From: Mytilus californianus
Lineage: Eukaryota; Mollusca; Bivalvia; Mytilida; Mytilidae
DNA length: 64,000 nt
Direction: 5' to 3'
NCBI RefSeq assembly: GCF_021869535.1
Contig: NW_026262734.1
Span: 107,543,088 to 107,607,087, forward strand
The notes below the pieces were generated by a model. The model made no database searches. It was not told where the DNA came from and was given only the letters and a program-made list of their open reading frames with translations. Both the position numbers and the translations under genes were made by a program. Of this stretch, positions 36,651 through 48,389 are shown piece by piece. The number at the start of each line of letters is the position of its first letter. The first letter of the stretch is position 1.

Positions 36651-38267
36651 GCAAACTTAGTCAGACTTGATCTGAGACTGTTCTATCTATCTTTGTTTGA
36701 CCTTTTTGGTTTAAATACACGATATATCTCCCGAACTATTTTCAATTTCAACTAATCTGAATTTAAAAGGGCATTTGTGTTTCTCTTTTCACATGACTTG
36801 AGTCGTCTGTCGTTTTCAATGCTTATTATCATTGTTTCTAAACCACTGTGGCAAATCCGACCAAGATTCGTCTAACTATCCTAAGACATATAAGATGTCT
36901 ACTTTGAAGTTGGTGCTTTTCATACCTGCCGATCTATTAATATACAATTAAGGGGATGATATTAGCATTACCACAATAATGAGATACAATAAAACTTATT
37001 CAAGTAAAATGGACGAATTTGATATCATTTGTGGCTACCCTTGTAAATGTTTTTCCTGAGTTTTAGCATATATTTGTATAATAACCTATAAATTTCGTTA
37101 AAGTCGATCTACAACAACATTCTGCATAGTCTGTTTATAACCCCTTAGTACGAGAGAGGCGAAAGATACCAAAGGGACATTCAAACTCATAAGAATATAA
37201 ACTGACAACGCCATGGTAAAAAAAAGAAGATAGGCAACAGTACACAAGACACAACATAGAAAACTAAAGACTCAGCAACACGAACCTCACCAAAATCCGG
37301 GAATGATCTCAGGTGCTCAAGAAGGGTAAGCAGATCCTGCTCCACATGTGGCACCTGTCGTTTTGCTCATGTGAGTCCAAACCCGGTGAGAAATCTAATT
37401 CGGGGAGAGGAGAAAGGGATTGTGGTTACAACAATTGAAACATATCCGTCGTTATCTTAGAAACAACTTGTCGTTTGTAAAATTTCAAAGGCTTATCTAC
37501 CTTTCTTTTTTTTTATCAGAGATTGCAATATTCATAGATTAAAATAAATTAAAGGCAACAGTAGGTTATATAATGGCCTATTTTATAATCTCGATAATTT
37601 ATCTGGAACTTACAAATCATGATAGAACTAAATCTGAAACAATCGCAAGAAATCCAAACGGAGCGACAATTGGTAAGAGTCTCCGATATGTATGCATAAC
37701 GTAGATAACGATTTAAGCACAAATGTGCACCGAAAAGTACGCTTTATATGAACAACATCTATATAGTTGTAGCTATCCTTGTTTGACCTCTTTGGTTTAA
37801 ATACACGATATATCTCCCGCACTATTTTCCGCCGTCAAAACTTTGGGGCAGACAGATCAGCGTTAATACAGAATTCACGCGGAATTAAGACACACCAAAA
37901 ACAACAAAACCGTAAAAACACAACAAATGATAAAGATAAAAATAAAAAACGAAAACTGCAACACCAACTGTAAATCCAAAACAAAACAAAAAATAAAAAC
38001 GATACGTTTTGCTTTTTCATCGCCACATAAAATGAATATCAAGAAGAAGAATCTAAGTACAGAGTTTGATAAGATTACTATAATAATTATAGACAATATT
38101 CGGATATTTGCCTTTTCATTAATCTTGTTGACAGTAGAAATTTATCAATATGAAAGAAAAAAAAACATATAATCGTTTGGTAACAGAATCAGGAGTATGT
38201 TTACATGGTAAACCATGTAACCAATCTCCATTTGCCATTGAACATATTTTTAATAATGCAGAAAAAT

Positions 38268-38342
38268 ACTTACTTTTAGATGCAGTTATACGATGATACA
38301 TTGAGTATATAGGAATTTTAAAAACAGTTTGCCACTTTTATA
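38268..38342 (-). promoter_or_regulatory. TATA promoter and leader exon, candidate for ART-C
   Basis: Minus strand: TATAAAAG at 38,342-38,335, donor GTAAGT at 38,273-38,268 after CTAAAA. Immediately upstream of the TATA box a GAAANNGAAA sequence is present at 38,350-38,359 (read on +), the form of an IRF/ISRE element, then a TTTTCGTAAAAT box shared with the other modules. The next acceptor downstream in this direction is that of the intact ART gene (31,710), giving an intron of about 6.6 kb. Confidence 0.5.
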
Positions 38343-39086
38343 CTGAAATGAAATAGAAAGTTGTGTTTTCGTAAAATGTTAAAAAAACCATTTCTAAAAA
38401 ATACAATAGTATAAGTGGAATTTCTCGCAAACTATAAATAGATTTGTTTATAAACATAAATATTGAAGGCAAATATATTAAACATATACTGAAATCTATC
38501 CAAAATAAATTTGAAATTTGGGAATCACTGCTATCAAAGACAACATATTCCTTCTTTTACATTTGTTTGTAAAAATATAAAACTTAAATCAACATGTATT
38601 TTTGATCTGGTAAAACAGAATACACTATTATAATATGCTTACAGTGATCAATATAATAGATACATTATTGACTGACATTATACTACTACTGTATTGTATA
38701 ACCAGTATCTTCATAGCCTCTCTTCGAAAGTAGCTGATATACTGGTTTAAATTTGTTCTTCCTTCCGTGCGCATGATATACTGTGTGATGCATTTTTAGA
38801 TTAATAGTTTATCCACATAATAATCTTACACATGATGACCATGTATGAAATTTCGTCACATTTTTCTCAGGAAGTACAAATTAAGGATTTTTTTTTAATT
38901 TGGAAGCAAGCCTCATCATGCTCATGTGAGCATGCTATACTGCATAATTCGTTTTCACGTCCGTTGCTGATCAAATTCCTGTTTATCGAATACATATAGC
39001 GAGGTATTATGTTTTGGCAATCTGCGGATTAAATTTCAAAATACGTTTCCTCCGTTACGGATTATTTCCTTGAACTTTCCCCATAT

Positions 39087-39494
39087 TTGTCACCGTCACC
39101 TTTATCTTGCCGACAATTAACTGTTCTTATTTGTTTTTCAATTGTAACAAGTCTGAATTTAAAAGGGCATTTTGGTTTCTTTTATCACATGACTAGAGTC
39201 GTCTGTCGTTTACAATGCTTATTATCATTGTCTCTAAACCACTGTGGAAAATCGGACAAGGTTTCGTCTAACTATCCTAAGACATGTAAGATGTGTACTT
39301 TTAAGTTGGTGCTTTTCATACCCGCCGATCTATCAATATACAATAATGGAGATGCGATTAGCCTAACCACAATAATGGGCTACAATAAAACTTATTCAAG
39401 TAAAATGGAGGAATTTGATATCATTTTTGGCCACCCTTATAAATATGTTTTAGCATATATTTGTAAAATAACCTATAACTTTCGTTTAAGTTGA
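39087..39494 (+). other. Hypothetical 135-codon ORF in duplicated block
   Basis: An open frame with no recognised domain. The sister copy at 36,740-37,130 keeps the same frame for about 90 codons but with at least two stops, so it is probably not a gene. It contains a hydrophobic N-terminal part. I keep it only because two copies align. Confidence 0.12.
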
Positions 39495-39594
39495 TCTACA
39501 ACAACATTCTGCAAATGTCGGTTTATATCAACTTGTCGTTTGTCAATTTCAGTGGGTTATCTAACTTTCTTTTTTTTATTATCAGTTTTAGACA

Positions 39595-39660
39595 ATCGCA
39601 TGAACTCCAAACGGAGCGAGACATGGTAAGCGTCTCTGCTATGTATGCATCATCATTATC
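39595..39660 (-). other. Recurrent cassette, copies 4-6 (with 37,650-37,700 and 6,280-6,345)
   Basis: Minus strand reads ACIHSRDAYHVSLRLEF here, CIHIGDSYQLSLRLDF at about 37,655-37,700 and AYPVAPMGL at about 6,283-6,330. Similarity at the DNA level is highest around GGTAAGCGTCTC (+ reading). Confidence 0.35.
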
Positions 39661-40168
39661 ATGTAGATAAACGTTTATGAATCAAACAGTATACTATATA
39701 TGAACAACATCAACATGATCTCCAAAACAAAATCGATACATTAGATTTACCAGACCACTTTTAATGTATCTAAAGAGCGAGTTGCTCAACACACATCGCA
39801 ATGTTACAAACAATTGCTGATGTTGATCGTGAAACTTATGTAGTATCGATTTTGGTCATTCTTTCATATGATCCTGCTGAAGGAGGGTTTCATGGACTTT
39901 TAATATATTTGCATTTACCAAAATTTAAGGCTCGAAATATGTCCTCCATTAGGTATTAAATTAGAGTAATAATATTGTATTTAGAGAATTGCCGTCGTCA
40001 TGCCATTTGAAATTTGGTAGTTGCACTGAAAACTCCGAAAATCAATGTTATGCTGAAATATTATGAAAGCTGAATTTAAATGACTTGGTCCTTATGATAT
40101 ACGTATTGGCCTATGTCCTTTATATTTGGATTAAAAATTTTAAGATTTTAACAATTAACGAGAAAGAA

Positions 40169-40254
40169 TATATACTGTCATTTCCTAAGTGCAAACGTCC
40201 TTTTGAAGCCCGCAAATGATGACGACGCATTGAAAAGAACTTGGAACTGTTATA
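40169..40254 (-). promoter_or_regulatory. Leader-promoter module copy (TATAACAG type)
   Basis: Counterpart of the 4.2 and 6.8 kb modules in the second duplication block: TATAACAG at 40,254-40,247. The donor position reads GTATAT, which is weak, so this copy may be inactive. Confidence 0.35.
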
Positions 40255-41710
40255 CTGACATGAAATGAAATCATATTTTCGGAAAATACAATTACTCAAA
40301 TTGCTATATATAGAATTAAAGGTATTTTCATCAACCAAAGATATATATGTCTACTAACATGTAAAAACACAGCAAATAGGATTTTATTCAAATTTATGGA
40401 TACAAAGCCACAATTAGACCGTGAATTGTGCTTAACTAAACAATAAGAGCATCTAGTTTACATTAGATTCATAAGAATTAAAAAAAGTATAAACAGTAAC
40501 TATGAAATATACTTTTTAACGACCGGTTTTTTAAACGCAGGTATTATATAAAACAGGTTAAAGTGTTCTTAGTTTCAAACTGATAATCCACATTAAATAT
40601 ACGTAAACGGATATGACAAAAGGTTGTATCAAATATAATAATCAAATATTTAAATAATGATATTTTAGAGAGGAATTGAAAAAGGGGATGACGTTTTGTA
40701 GCACTATTGAAATGGGGCCTATAAAAGGGCGTTTTAGCTTCTAGTTACGGTAGCATTCTTTATTTCAAGTTCACCTGGATATGTTAGATATAAGTATTCG
40801 CTGAAAAGTGGATTACTGAGTAACTGTTTCAGCACATCATCAAAATATATGTGAAAATGACACTAAGGCATTTGTCATAATTTCTGTCTTTGAGAATGTT
40901 TTGTATAAATTCCGTTTTATATGAACACGAAACAAGTATGCCAGTGACATTTTTGTCTGTTGTAAAATCCACAACTTAGCATGATCTTTTATTACAATAT
41001 ATCACCTTCCTAAAAATATTGTTTTATTCAGAAACCAATTATTTTAAAAGATTGTAAACGCATAAATCCAGTATAATCAGGAAATTAATGCGTTAAAATC
41101 ATTCATAATATTTCGAGGACTTTTATCTAATTTTTTTTATGTCAACATCATTCGTCGGGTATTAAGTTAGAGTAATTAACTCATTATTGATTTTCTGTCA
41201 AAATCGATACCAGTGACGAGTCAACGTGAAATCCGGGTTTTGTTTGATCAGAGAAAAAGCCCGAGAAACCTAAAACAAAATTGACAAGATAAACGAAGTC
41301 AAACCGTAATATTTTTTTCGCAAAATTCTTTCGTCAATCATGATTATTAATCGCCACAATTATTTTGTTTTCGCCAGCGGAAACCCTACTTTATGAGCAG
41401 AACTGCCGCCGTCATTCCATTCATGCCCATTGGAAATTTGATACTGGCAAATCGATTGCACTGACAACTTCAAAAATGAATATTATTGCTTTTAAAATTT
41501 TATGAACGGTGATTTTGAATGCCGTGATCCTGAGGATATATATGATGAGTTTATCTATATTTGAATATGAAATTAAGATATTAAAAGTTAATGAGAAAGG
41601 ATACACACTGTCGTATTTTTAAACGCCTGTTGCATATCCTCTATTTAAATGTATTTGTTTATAACACATACTGAGAGTAATGGAATTGACTATTCATAAA
41701 AATAAAAAGA

Positions 41711-41772
41711 ACATACACATAGCTTAATTTTCATGCAATCATACTTGATATGAAATTGGTAACTGTTATATA
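41711..41772 (-). promoter_or_regulatory. Leader-promoter module copy, divergent
   Basis: Minus strand CAGTATATAACAG near 41,775-41,763, with the TTTTCGTAAAAAT box upstream (about 41,790) and a GTATGT donor-like site at 41,716-41,711. Flanking sequence to about 42,200 repeats the other modules. Confidence 0.33.
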
Positions 41773-42779
41773 CTGACATAAAATGAAAGTAATATTTTCG
41801 TAAAAATTATTATTAAAATTGTTATGAATATAATTTAAAGGTTTTTTTCTCAACCGAAAATATATGTGCCCACTAACCATGCTAACATGAATAAAACGGC
41901 AAATAGGATTCTATCTAGAACATAGGGATTTGTGGAACTCTGACAACAGTACATACCCACCAATTAGACCGTTGCAAATATGACAAAAGACCATATCAAA
42001 TATGTTAATAAGGATACTAACGAAACTAAAAGACCGGCTTCTTATCTTGATGTTTTCCTTGATACCGATACATATGGACGATTTCAAACTAGAATCTAAG
42101 ACACTCATGATGGTATCATCTTTGCAAATATTTAAATACTGATATTGTTGGATAGTAATTGAAAAAGAGGATGACATTTGAGAGTACAATTGAAAAAGGG
42201 GGACGTGAGTATTTGAAAGATTATCCGTCAGTATCAACGTTTGACATATGAACAACTAACATCAAAATATTTTTTAATAAATTATCGCCTTCTCATATAA
42301 TGTTTCAACGACAAAAGCAGTGAACGGCAAGGAGACTGGATGTCGCAATTTGAATACAGCTATTCATGGGAACTAGATGTACATAAAATTTAAAGAAAAC
42401 GATTAGCTGAAATTTCTAAGGTCCCATCGTTGGATATTTTTTGTATGTAAATAAGATCAACTACGTTTTATATAAAACGCCTCGCGATATTTTGTCAATT
42501 ATCAATACTTCTATTTTTGTTGGATAGACATATATATATATATACTGGCTTAAAATGAAATTAAGTATGCAAAATAGCCTTCAAATTTACATTCAAATAT
42601 TTACTCAAATAACATAAAAATACTGTTTCTATAGCCAGAAACCATTGATTACATAAATACAAAATCTGTATATGTTGTACAATTTCTTGATTTTCCTTGT
42701 TTGTATTAACATTGTATGACAAAGCTTCTCTCAAATTATTTTGTTTCATGCCGATATAAGCAACAACATATCCCTATAT

Positions 42780-43230
42780 CTATATATAAGAAGATGTGGT
42801 ATGAGTGCCAATGAGACAACTCTCCATCCAAGTCAAAATTTATAAAAGTAAACCAAAATAGGTCAAAGTACGGTCTTCAACACGGAGCCTTGGCTCACAC
42901 CGAACAGCGAGCTATAAAGGGCCCCAAAAGTTACTAGTGTAAAACCATTCAAACGGGAAAACCAACGGTCTAATCTATATAAAAAACGAGAAACGAGAAA
43001 CACTTATGAACCACATCAACATACGACAACTACTGAACATCAGATTCCTCCACGTTTTATTTTTTCTCGTTTGAATTGTGTTACGTTTCGAGGCCTTTTA
43101 TAGCTTACTATGCGGTACGGGTTTTGATCATTGTTGAAGGTTATACGGTGACCTATAGTTGTTAACTTTTATGTCATTTGGTCTCTGGTGGAGAATTGCC
43201 TCATTGACAATCATACCACATCTTCTTTTT
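42780..43230. repeat. Common mussel repeats, head to head
   Basis: 42,780-43,030 is the reverse of 1,830-2,045. 43,080-43,225 is a related plus-strand piece ending in CATACCACATCTTC. Together they form an inverted arrangement. Confidence 0.55.
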
Positions 43231-43446
43231 TTATAGCTACATATTTCGATAGCTATATATCATACGATTCGGACGCAAGAGGTTTTTACAGTGTTGTTTT
43301 CATTTTGTTTACCCTTGTCTTTATATTTTACCTTATTTGTACTTTATCGAGAAAGTGTATACTTTATACTGTATGTACTATCAACTACAAAACCTTTTTT
43401 GTTGGCGTCTTTGTCAAATACTATAAACTACTATTTTTTAGTCAGT

Positions 43447-43552
43447 TGTGTTGTATGTCTGTGATGTGTTGTATGTCTGTGATGTGTTGTATGTCTGGAT
43501 GTATGTCTGTGATGTGTTGTATGTCTGTGATGTGTTGTATGTCTGTGATGTA
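43447..43552. repeat. 18-base minisatellite
   Basis: About six units of GTGTTGTATGTCTGTGAT, one shortened. It gives open frames on both strands (repeats of MCCMSV and HHRHTT) that need no gene. Confidence 0.85.
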
Positions 43553-45129
43553 TTTTACACAGCTTTGGCTGCTTGATTACATTTATTGTCATTTTAAACA
43601 TATTATGTCTGTCTGTGTTGCTCACTCAATTTTGTCAATTTAACGGAACCACAAAAAAAAAGCAATATAAGTGGGAGGTTTAGCTAGTTATAAAACCAGG
43701 TTTAACCTACCATTTTCTTCGGGAAATGCATGTACCAAGTCAGGAATATGACGGTTGTTTTCCTTTTGTTCCGTTGGTTGATAAAGTCTCCTATTGGATT
43801 TTGTCAGTTTTTATGGACTTCTCCCTTTTTGAATTTACTTTTGAGTTCGGTACTTTTTTTTATATCCAGGTGCAATTGTCTATCTCCTTATACAATTTTC
43901 ATACGAGATTTCTACATTCTACGAGTTATTGTCAGATCTATTCTGTTTTATCTCCACACTTTAATTGAATTAGCTTATTGCTTTAGTTAAACACTGGAAT
44001 TTCTGCGAAAAATAGTTTTATAGTGTTGAACCTCCACTATTTTTCATGTATTTCGCTGTAAAATATTTTTTATCAAAATGATCTAAGTAGTACTATGCTT
44101 GAATTGCTTAAAACACGCGTTTCGTCTACAAAAGACTCATCTGGGAGCTCGAATCAAAAAAGGTAAAAAGGCCAAATAAAGTACGAAGTAAAAGCACATT
44201 GAGGACCCAATGAGTATTACAGAATTGGGGATACTACACAAATAAAAAATAAATGATCGATCTCCAATAGAAATACAGGTAATAATTTCTAAAACAACAT
44301 TTTTTGTCGTGTCGTGTTCCATCTTCAGAAAAGGGGGTGCTTTATTTACTTAAGGTTTATGTCTTTTCTGAAAGCAATCGATCAAAGATTTACTCTTCAT
44401 GTCCATAAATTCGATTCCTATATAACTTTTTATATCTCAGTCAAATATATATGATATTGCGTTTTTAAACTTCATATTCAATTTTTAAACATTTCGAAAA
44501 AAACATCATTATAACACTCACACGACGAATTGTATTACGACATATGTCACTGAGGTAGCAGGTTTCATCTCTGGATTTTGATGCAGTTTGTGTTGCTCAA
44601 TCTTTCGTTTTCTGAGTTTTTATTGTGATTTTACTTTCTTATACGTGTGGGTCCAGTGGGTCATTTTGTGCTGAATTGTTGTCTGTTTATTTCGTTTGTG
44701 GTTAAAATTCTGTATTTTCGGTACATTTCACATATGTCTTATGTGTCAGTATAGTCGATTTACTCGTGGTTCGTCTACAGGGTTTTTGTTTTATGTTGTT
44801 TGTTTTCATGTCTGTTTACTGTTTGGTCTTACATGATCTTGCATTTTATTACAGTTTTTTTATTTTTATTTTCTATATGTATGTAAAAGTTAAAATAAAA
44901 AATCAGCTACTTCATTTATATGATTTTAAGTCTAAAGCAACTATATGCACGGATTTTTTGTTTATACACAGTTTTGATTTAGAAGAAAAACCGACAAGGT
45001 TCGAAAAAAAAAATCTATTTTATTTTTAGAAATTTACCTTCGATAATATAAACGTCACAAAAAATACGTCACTTTTTGTGACGTTGATCCATTCATGTGA
45101 AGCGCAGTTTATATTTCGTTTGTGGTGTC

Positions 45130-45600
45130 CTGGTGTGCTGTCCTAAATTCATGGGAGGTGTCCGTTGTTATTCTGCGGTTTACATGTTGTAATGTAGTAT
45201 TATATTATTTTTTTATGTATTTCTCTGTGCTAAGTGTTCTTGCGGTTGTTTTTAGTGTATTCCTTTCACGTAGTGTTGTCATTTTATCGGTATTTTTAAC
45301 ATTGCCATATAAGCTGGAGGTTTGGCTAGCAATAAAACCAGGTTCAACCCACCATTTTTCTTAAAATGTCCTGTACCAAGTCAGGAATATGGCAGTTGTT
45401 ATCAGACAGTCCGTTTCTACGTATGTTGGCGTTTGCTTTTGTTGTAGTTCAGTGTTTCTGTTGTTCCGTTGTTTTCCTCTTATAGTTGATGTGTTTCCCT
45501 CGGTTTTAGTTTGTTATCCGGATTTGTTTTTGCTTAATCGAATTATGACTATTGAACAGCGGTATACTACCGTTGCCTTTATTTATCTTTTTATCCTTTT
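45130..45600 (+). repeat. Common mussel repeat
   Basis: Same family and order as 20,410-20,850. Small open frames here are by-products. Confidence 0.65.
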
Positions 45601-45755
45601 GACTATGGGATTTTATGTTTTCTGCCCTTGGTATCTTCTCCATCTTTCTAAATGTGGTTAAAATAAAACATTTATATGTTTATTGTTATGAATTTATTTT
45701 TTTGGAAGGAAATGTAAATTTACATATCATACATTGTATGTTATTTAGGTCTCCG

Positions 45756-45860
45756 ACAGGGTATATAATGTGACATTCCTGGCTTAGGGTTTATATTCCC
45801 TGAGTCGAAGGCGAAGGGAATATTAACCCTCAGTCGAAAATGTCACATTATATTCCCTGT
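45756..45860. repeat. Imperfect 105-base palindrome
   Basis: ACAGGGTATATAATGTGACATT ... ATATTCCCT pairs with AGGGAATAT ... AATGTCACATTATATTCCCTG around a short loop. It may be a fold-back element. Confidence 0.6.
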
Positions 45861-46529
45861 ATGAAACCTGAATTATACATATATTACATGATTAACCCCA
45901 TCTTACTTTATTTTCTAGTACCAGGTGTTTGTTGTGCATTGATCATGCAAGATAGATATTTAGTACATGTTTGTAAACATTATGTGTACTTTTCTTAAAT
46001 GCCTTTTTTTCCGTCGAGTCAAATATTAGTTTTTGAAGAATATTTTTACAATAATTATTTACCCTTATATGCAATGTTTGTGCTTATTAATGTCTTTTGA
46101 CGTCAGGAAATTTAGATAAACACAACCTGAAATTTTCCACATAAGTGATATTTTGAAAACACTTTCAGCCAATAATTTAGTGTTTGGTGTGTGAATAGCG
46201 TGATTTAAAATTAGAAACGTACCATTGAAGGATACTCATGATTTTTACCCTGTATCAGCCACATTGTAACTTTCGTTTTGATGACGTTATTGAGGTTCTA
46301 ATTGGGCTAAAACACGTCATATATACCCCAGCAGTTTCCGGAATATATACTGGAATCTCAGTGTATTTATCCAATCACAAAACTCGACACATTTGTAATT
46401 TGTAATATTTTGCTATATCAAGGGGTTTTCTCTCTAGAAAGTGGTTGCTCACGGCGTCCGTCTTTTTTGATTGAAATAAGATAGGTTGATATTTGGGGTA
46501 AAATTATATAAATTTTAACTTGTTTTCAA

Positions 46530-47240
46530 ACAAATACAACGAAGATGATATCATCAAAATGTTCATTGAGTTTAGTGGATTGTCATTTCAGCAGACAGTC
46601 AGTATACCAATGGGAACTAATTGTGTACCACTACTGGCCAACTTGTGTTTAAACTCATCTGACGCTTAAGTCATACAGAACGTTCTCAAAGACAAAAAAA
46701 AAAAAGGAAAAAAGTATTTTGGAAAGTTCTTTAATTTCATTTTCAGATATATTGATGATGTTCTGTCACTCAATTACCTACATTTAAGTAATTGTTTTCA
46801 TCTCATTTATCCTAATAAACTTAAGATTAAGGTAACATATGAAAGTAGAAGGTCTGCTTCATATATCTATCTTTTCCTCGATTTTGAAACCAATGGACGT
46901 CATCAAACAAGAATCTATGACAAACGAGATGGTAACAACTTTCGAATTGTCAACTTCTCTTTTCTCAGCAGTAACATATCCTCTGCCTCATCGTATGGGG
47001 TTAACATATCTAATTTGATACGTTAGGCTCCTGCATCGTCGCTTCATACATGCTATACGGGCTACGTTAAAAGGGGTTTGCTCCTTACACATTAACTGGT
47101 CTTACAGAGTTATGAGGAAGAATGACTGAAATCGACACCACATAATATTTACGGTCAGCATAACGAATTGGTTGATCGATACGATGCGTTGGTGTCTCAA
47201 CTCGACATGTTTTTGCGATCTTAAATCTTTGGATACCAGT
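46530..47240 (+). pseudogene. Reverse transcriptase palm fragment, degenerate
   Basis: Reads FQQTVSIPMGTNCVPLLANL, a stop, then FRYIDDVLS (catalytic YIDD), a block ending RIYDKRDGNNF and a degraded SYGVNISNLIR, followed by stops. The palm is complete in outline but carries several stops and shifts. Same RT family as the pieces at 22.1, 23.4 and 32.3 kb. Confidence 0.65.
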
Positions 47241-48389
47241 ATAGTCATCTGATCTGTAGTTCTACCCGTTTTATCCTTTTCCTGATTGTTACATTTTTGA
47301 CTGAGTTTGAATTCGCATTACTGGTGAATAATGCATAGCAGAAGACACTTACCAATTCGAACCACACGGTCTCGCTCCTTTTGAAGTTCATGCGATTTCC
47401 TGTGTTTTTGTTTGTTACTTTGATTTGTCTCTTCCTAATCGATAAACGAGATTTGAACATTGGTAAACTGTTACAATCACTATCGCCCTGTGAACAAGAA
47501 ATGATTGTGCAAGACAAATTCTGTTCGTTGCACATGCAATATTTGCTACTTACACATTTTTGCCTTTACGTTTGCAAACAAGGTCTTGTAAAAAGATGAA
47601 TGATGGAATTTCAAAATATATTGGAACTATATAGCTTAACTGAGTCTCCATTCTCAGTCCATATTCAAAAGGTGATCTGAGCAGTAGTTATTCATTATGA
47701 GCATTCATCAATCAGACGTTCTTGAAGTATATGTTGTCTCAAGGAAGTCTCGAATTAAGGTTATTCACTAAGGAAGCATCATTAGGCAACTCCAACTTTA
47801 CCATAGGCACTGAGATCACCATGTTCATATTTTACTTTTTTGCCTTTAAACCATACATATTAGCGATTAATTGTCTTCACTTCAATAGACGTGCCAATAT
47901 CTGAACCAACAGGATTAAACAAATGATGGAATTGTCCTTTTTGCCGTTACTGAAAAAGGGGATTCTATGTCGTATTCTGTTAGAGCCTGAGCAGCTATAA
48001 GTATACTGTTCATCACTTACCCAATGGCATTGCTTAGATCATGAACACGAGGTTAAACCATTTTTTTTTTACATCAGCCTATTCATTTACCGTAGTTTCA
48101 TTTTCTACAATCAACGCTTTCTGCCTCTGTCGCTAATATGGATTCACCCATTTATATTCAACTGTTTTCTTTGTGTACTTAATTTCATTGATAAAAGAAT
48201 AAGAAGATGTGGTATGAGACAAGTTTCCAACATGACCAAGACATTAGCAACTGTAGAGCACCGAAAGACCTTCAACGAGGGCATAAACCCATACCACATA
48301 TTTTTTTTAACTTACCATTAAGTTTGTTTATTCTATTTGCCGTCCCCGGAAATCGAACCAATCTCTTTGAATACGTTATGTATAAATTG

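Larger units (their letters stand above)
36700..40400. repeat. Internal tandem duplication around the 38-40 kb promoters
   Basis: 36,740-37,130 repeats at 39,130-39,500, and 37,640-37,700 repeats at 39,590-39,660, in the same order, with the two promoter modules following at 38.3 and 40.2 kb. The promoter-bearing unit was therefore itself tandemly duplicated with a period of about 2-2.4 kb. Confidence 0.65.

Noticed and set aside
37779..38172. Four overlapping ORFs on both strands
   Set aside because: Low-complexity A-rich DNA (Lys/Asn on one strand, Phe on the other), not kept in the sister block at 1-300.
43440..43560. CRISPR-like array
   Set aside because: The units are contiguous without spacers and the organism is clearly animal; a minisatellite explains it.
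43188..43643. 151-codon ORF with MCCMS repeats and its antisense HHRHTT ORF
   Set aside because: Created by the 18-base minisatellite and neighbouring dispersed repeats.
45122..45661. ORFs of 80-90 codons with hydrophobic content
   Set aside because: Inside a dispersed repeat also present at 20.4-20.85 kb, where the frames are not preserved.
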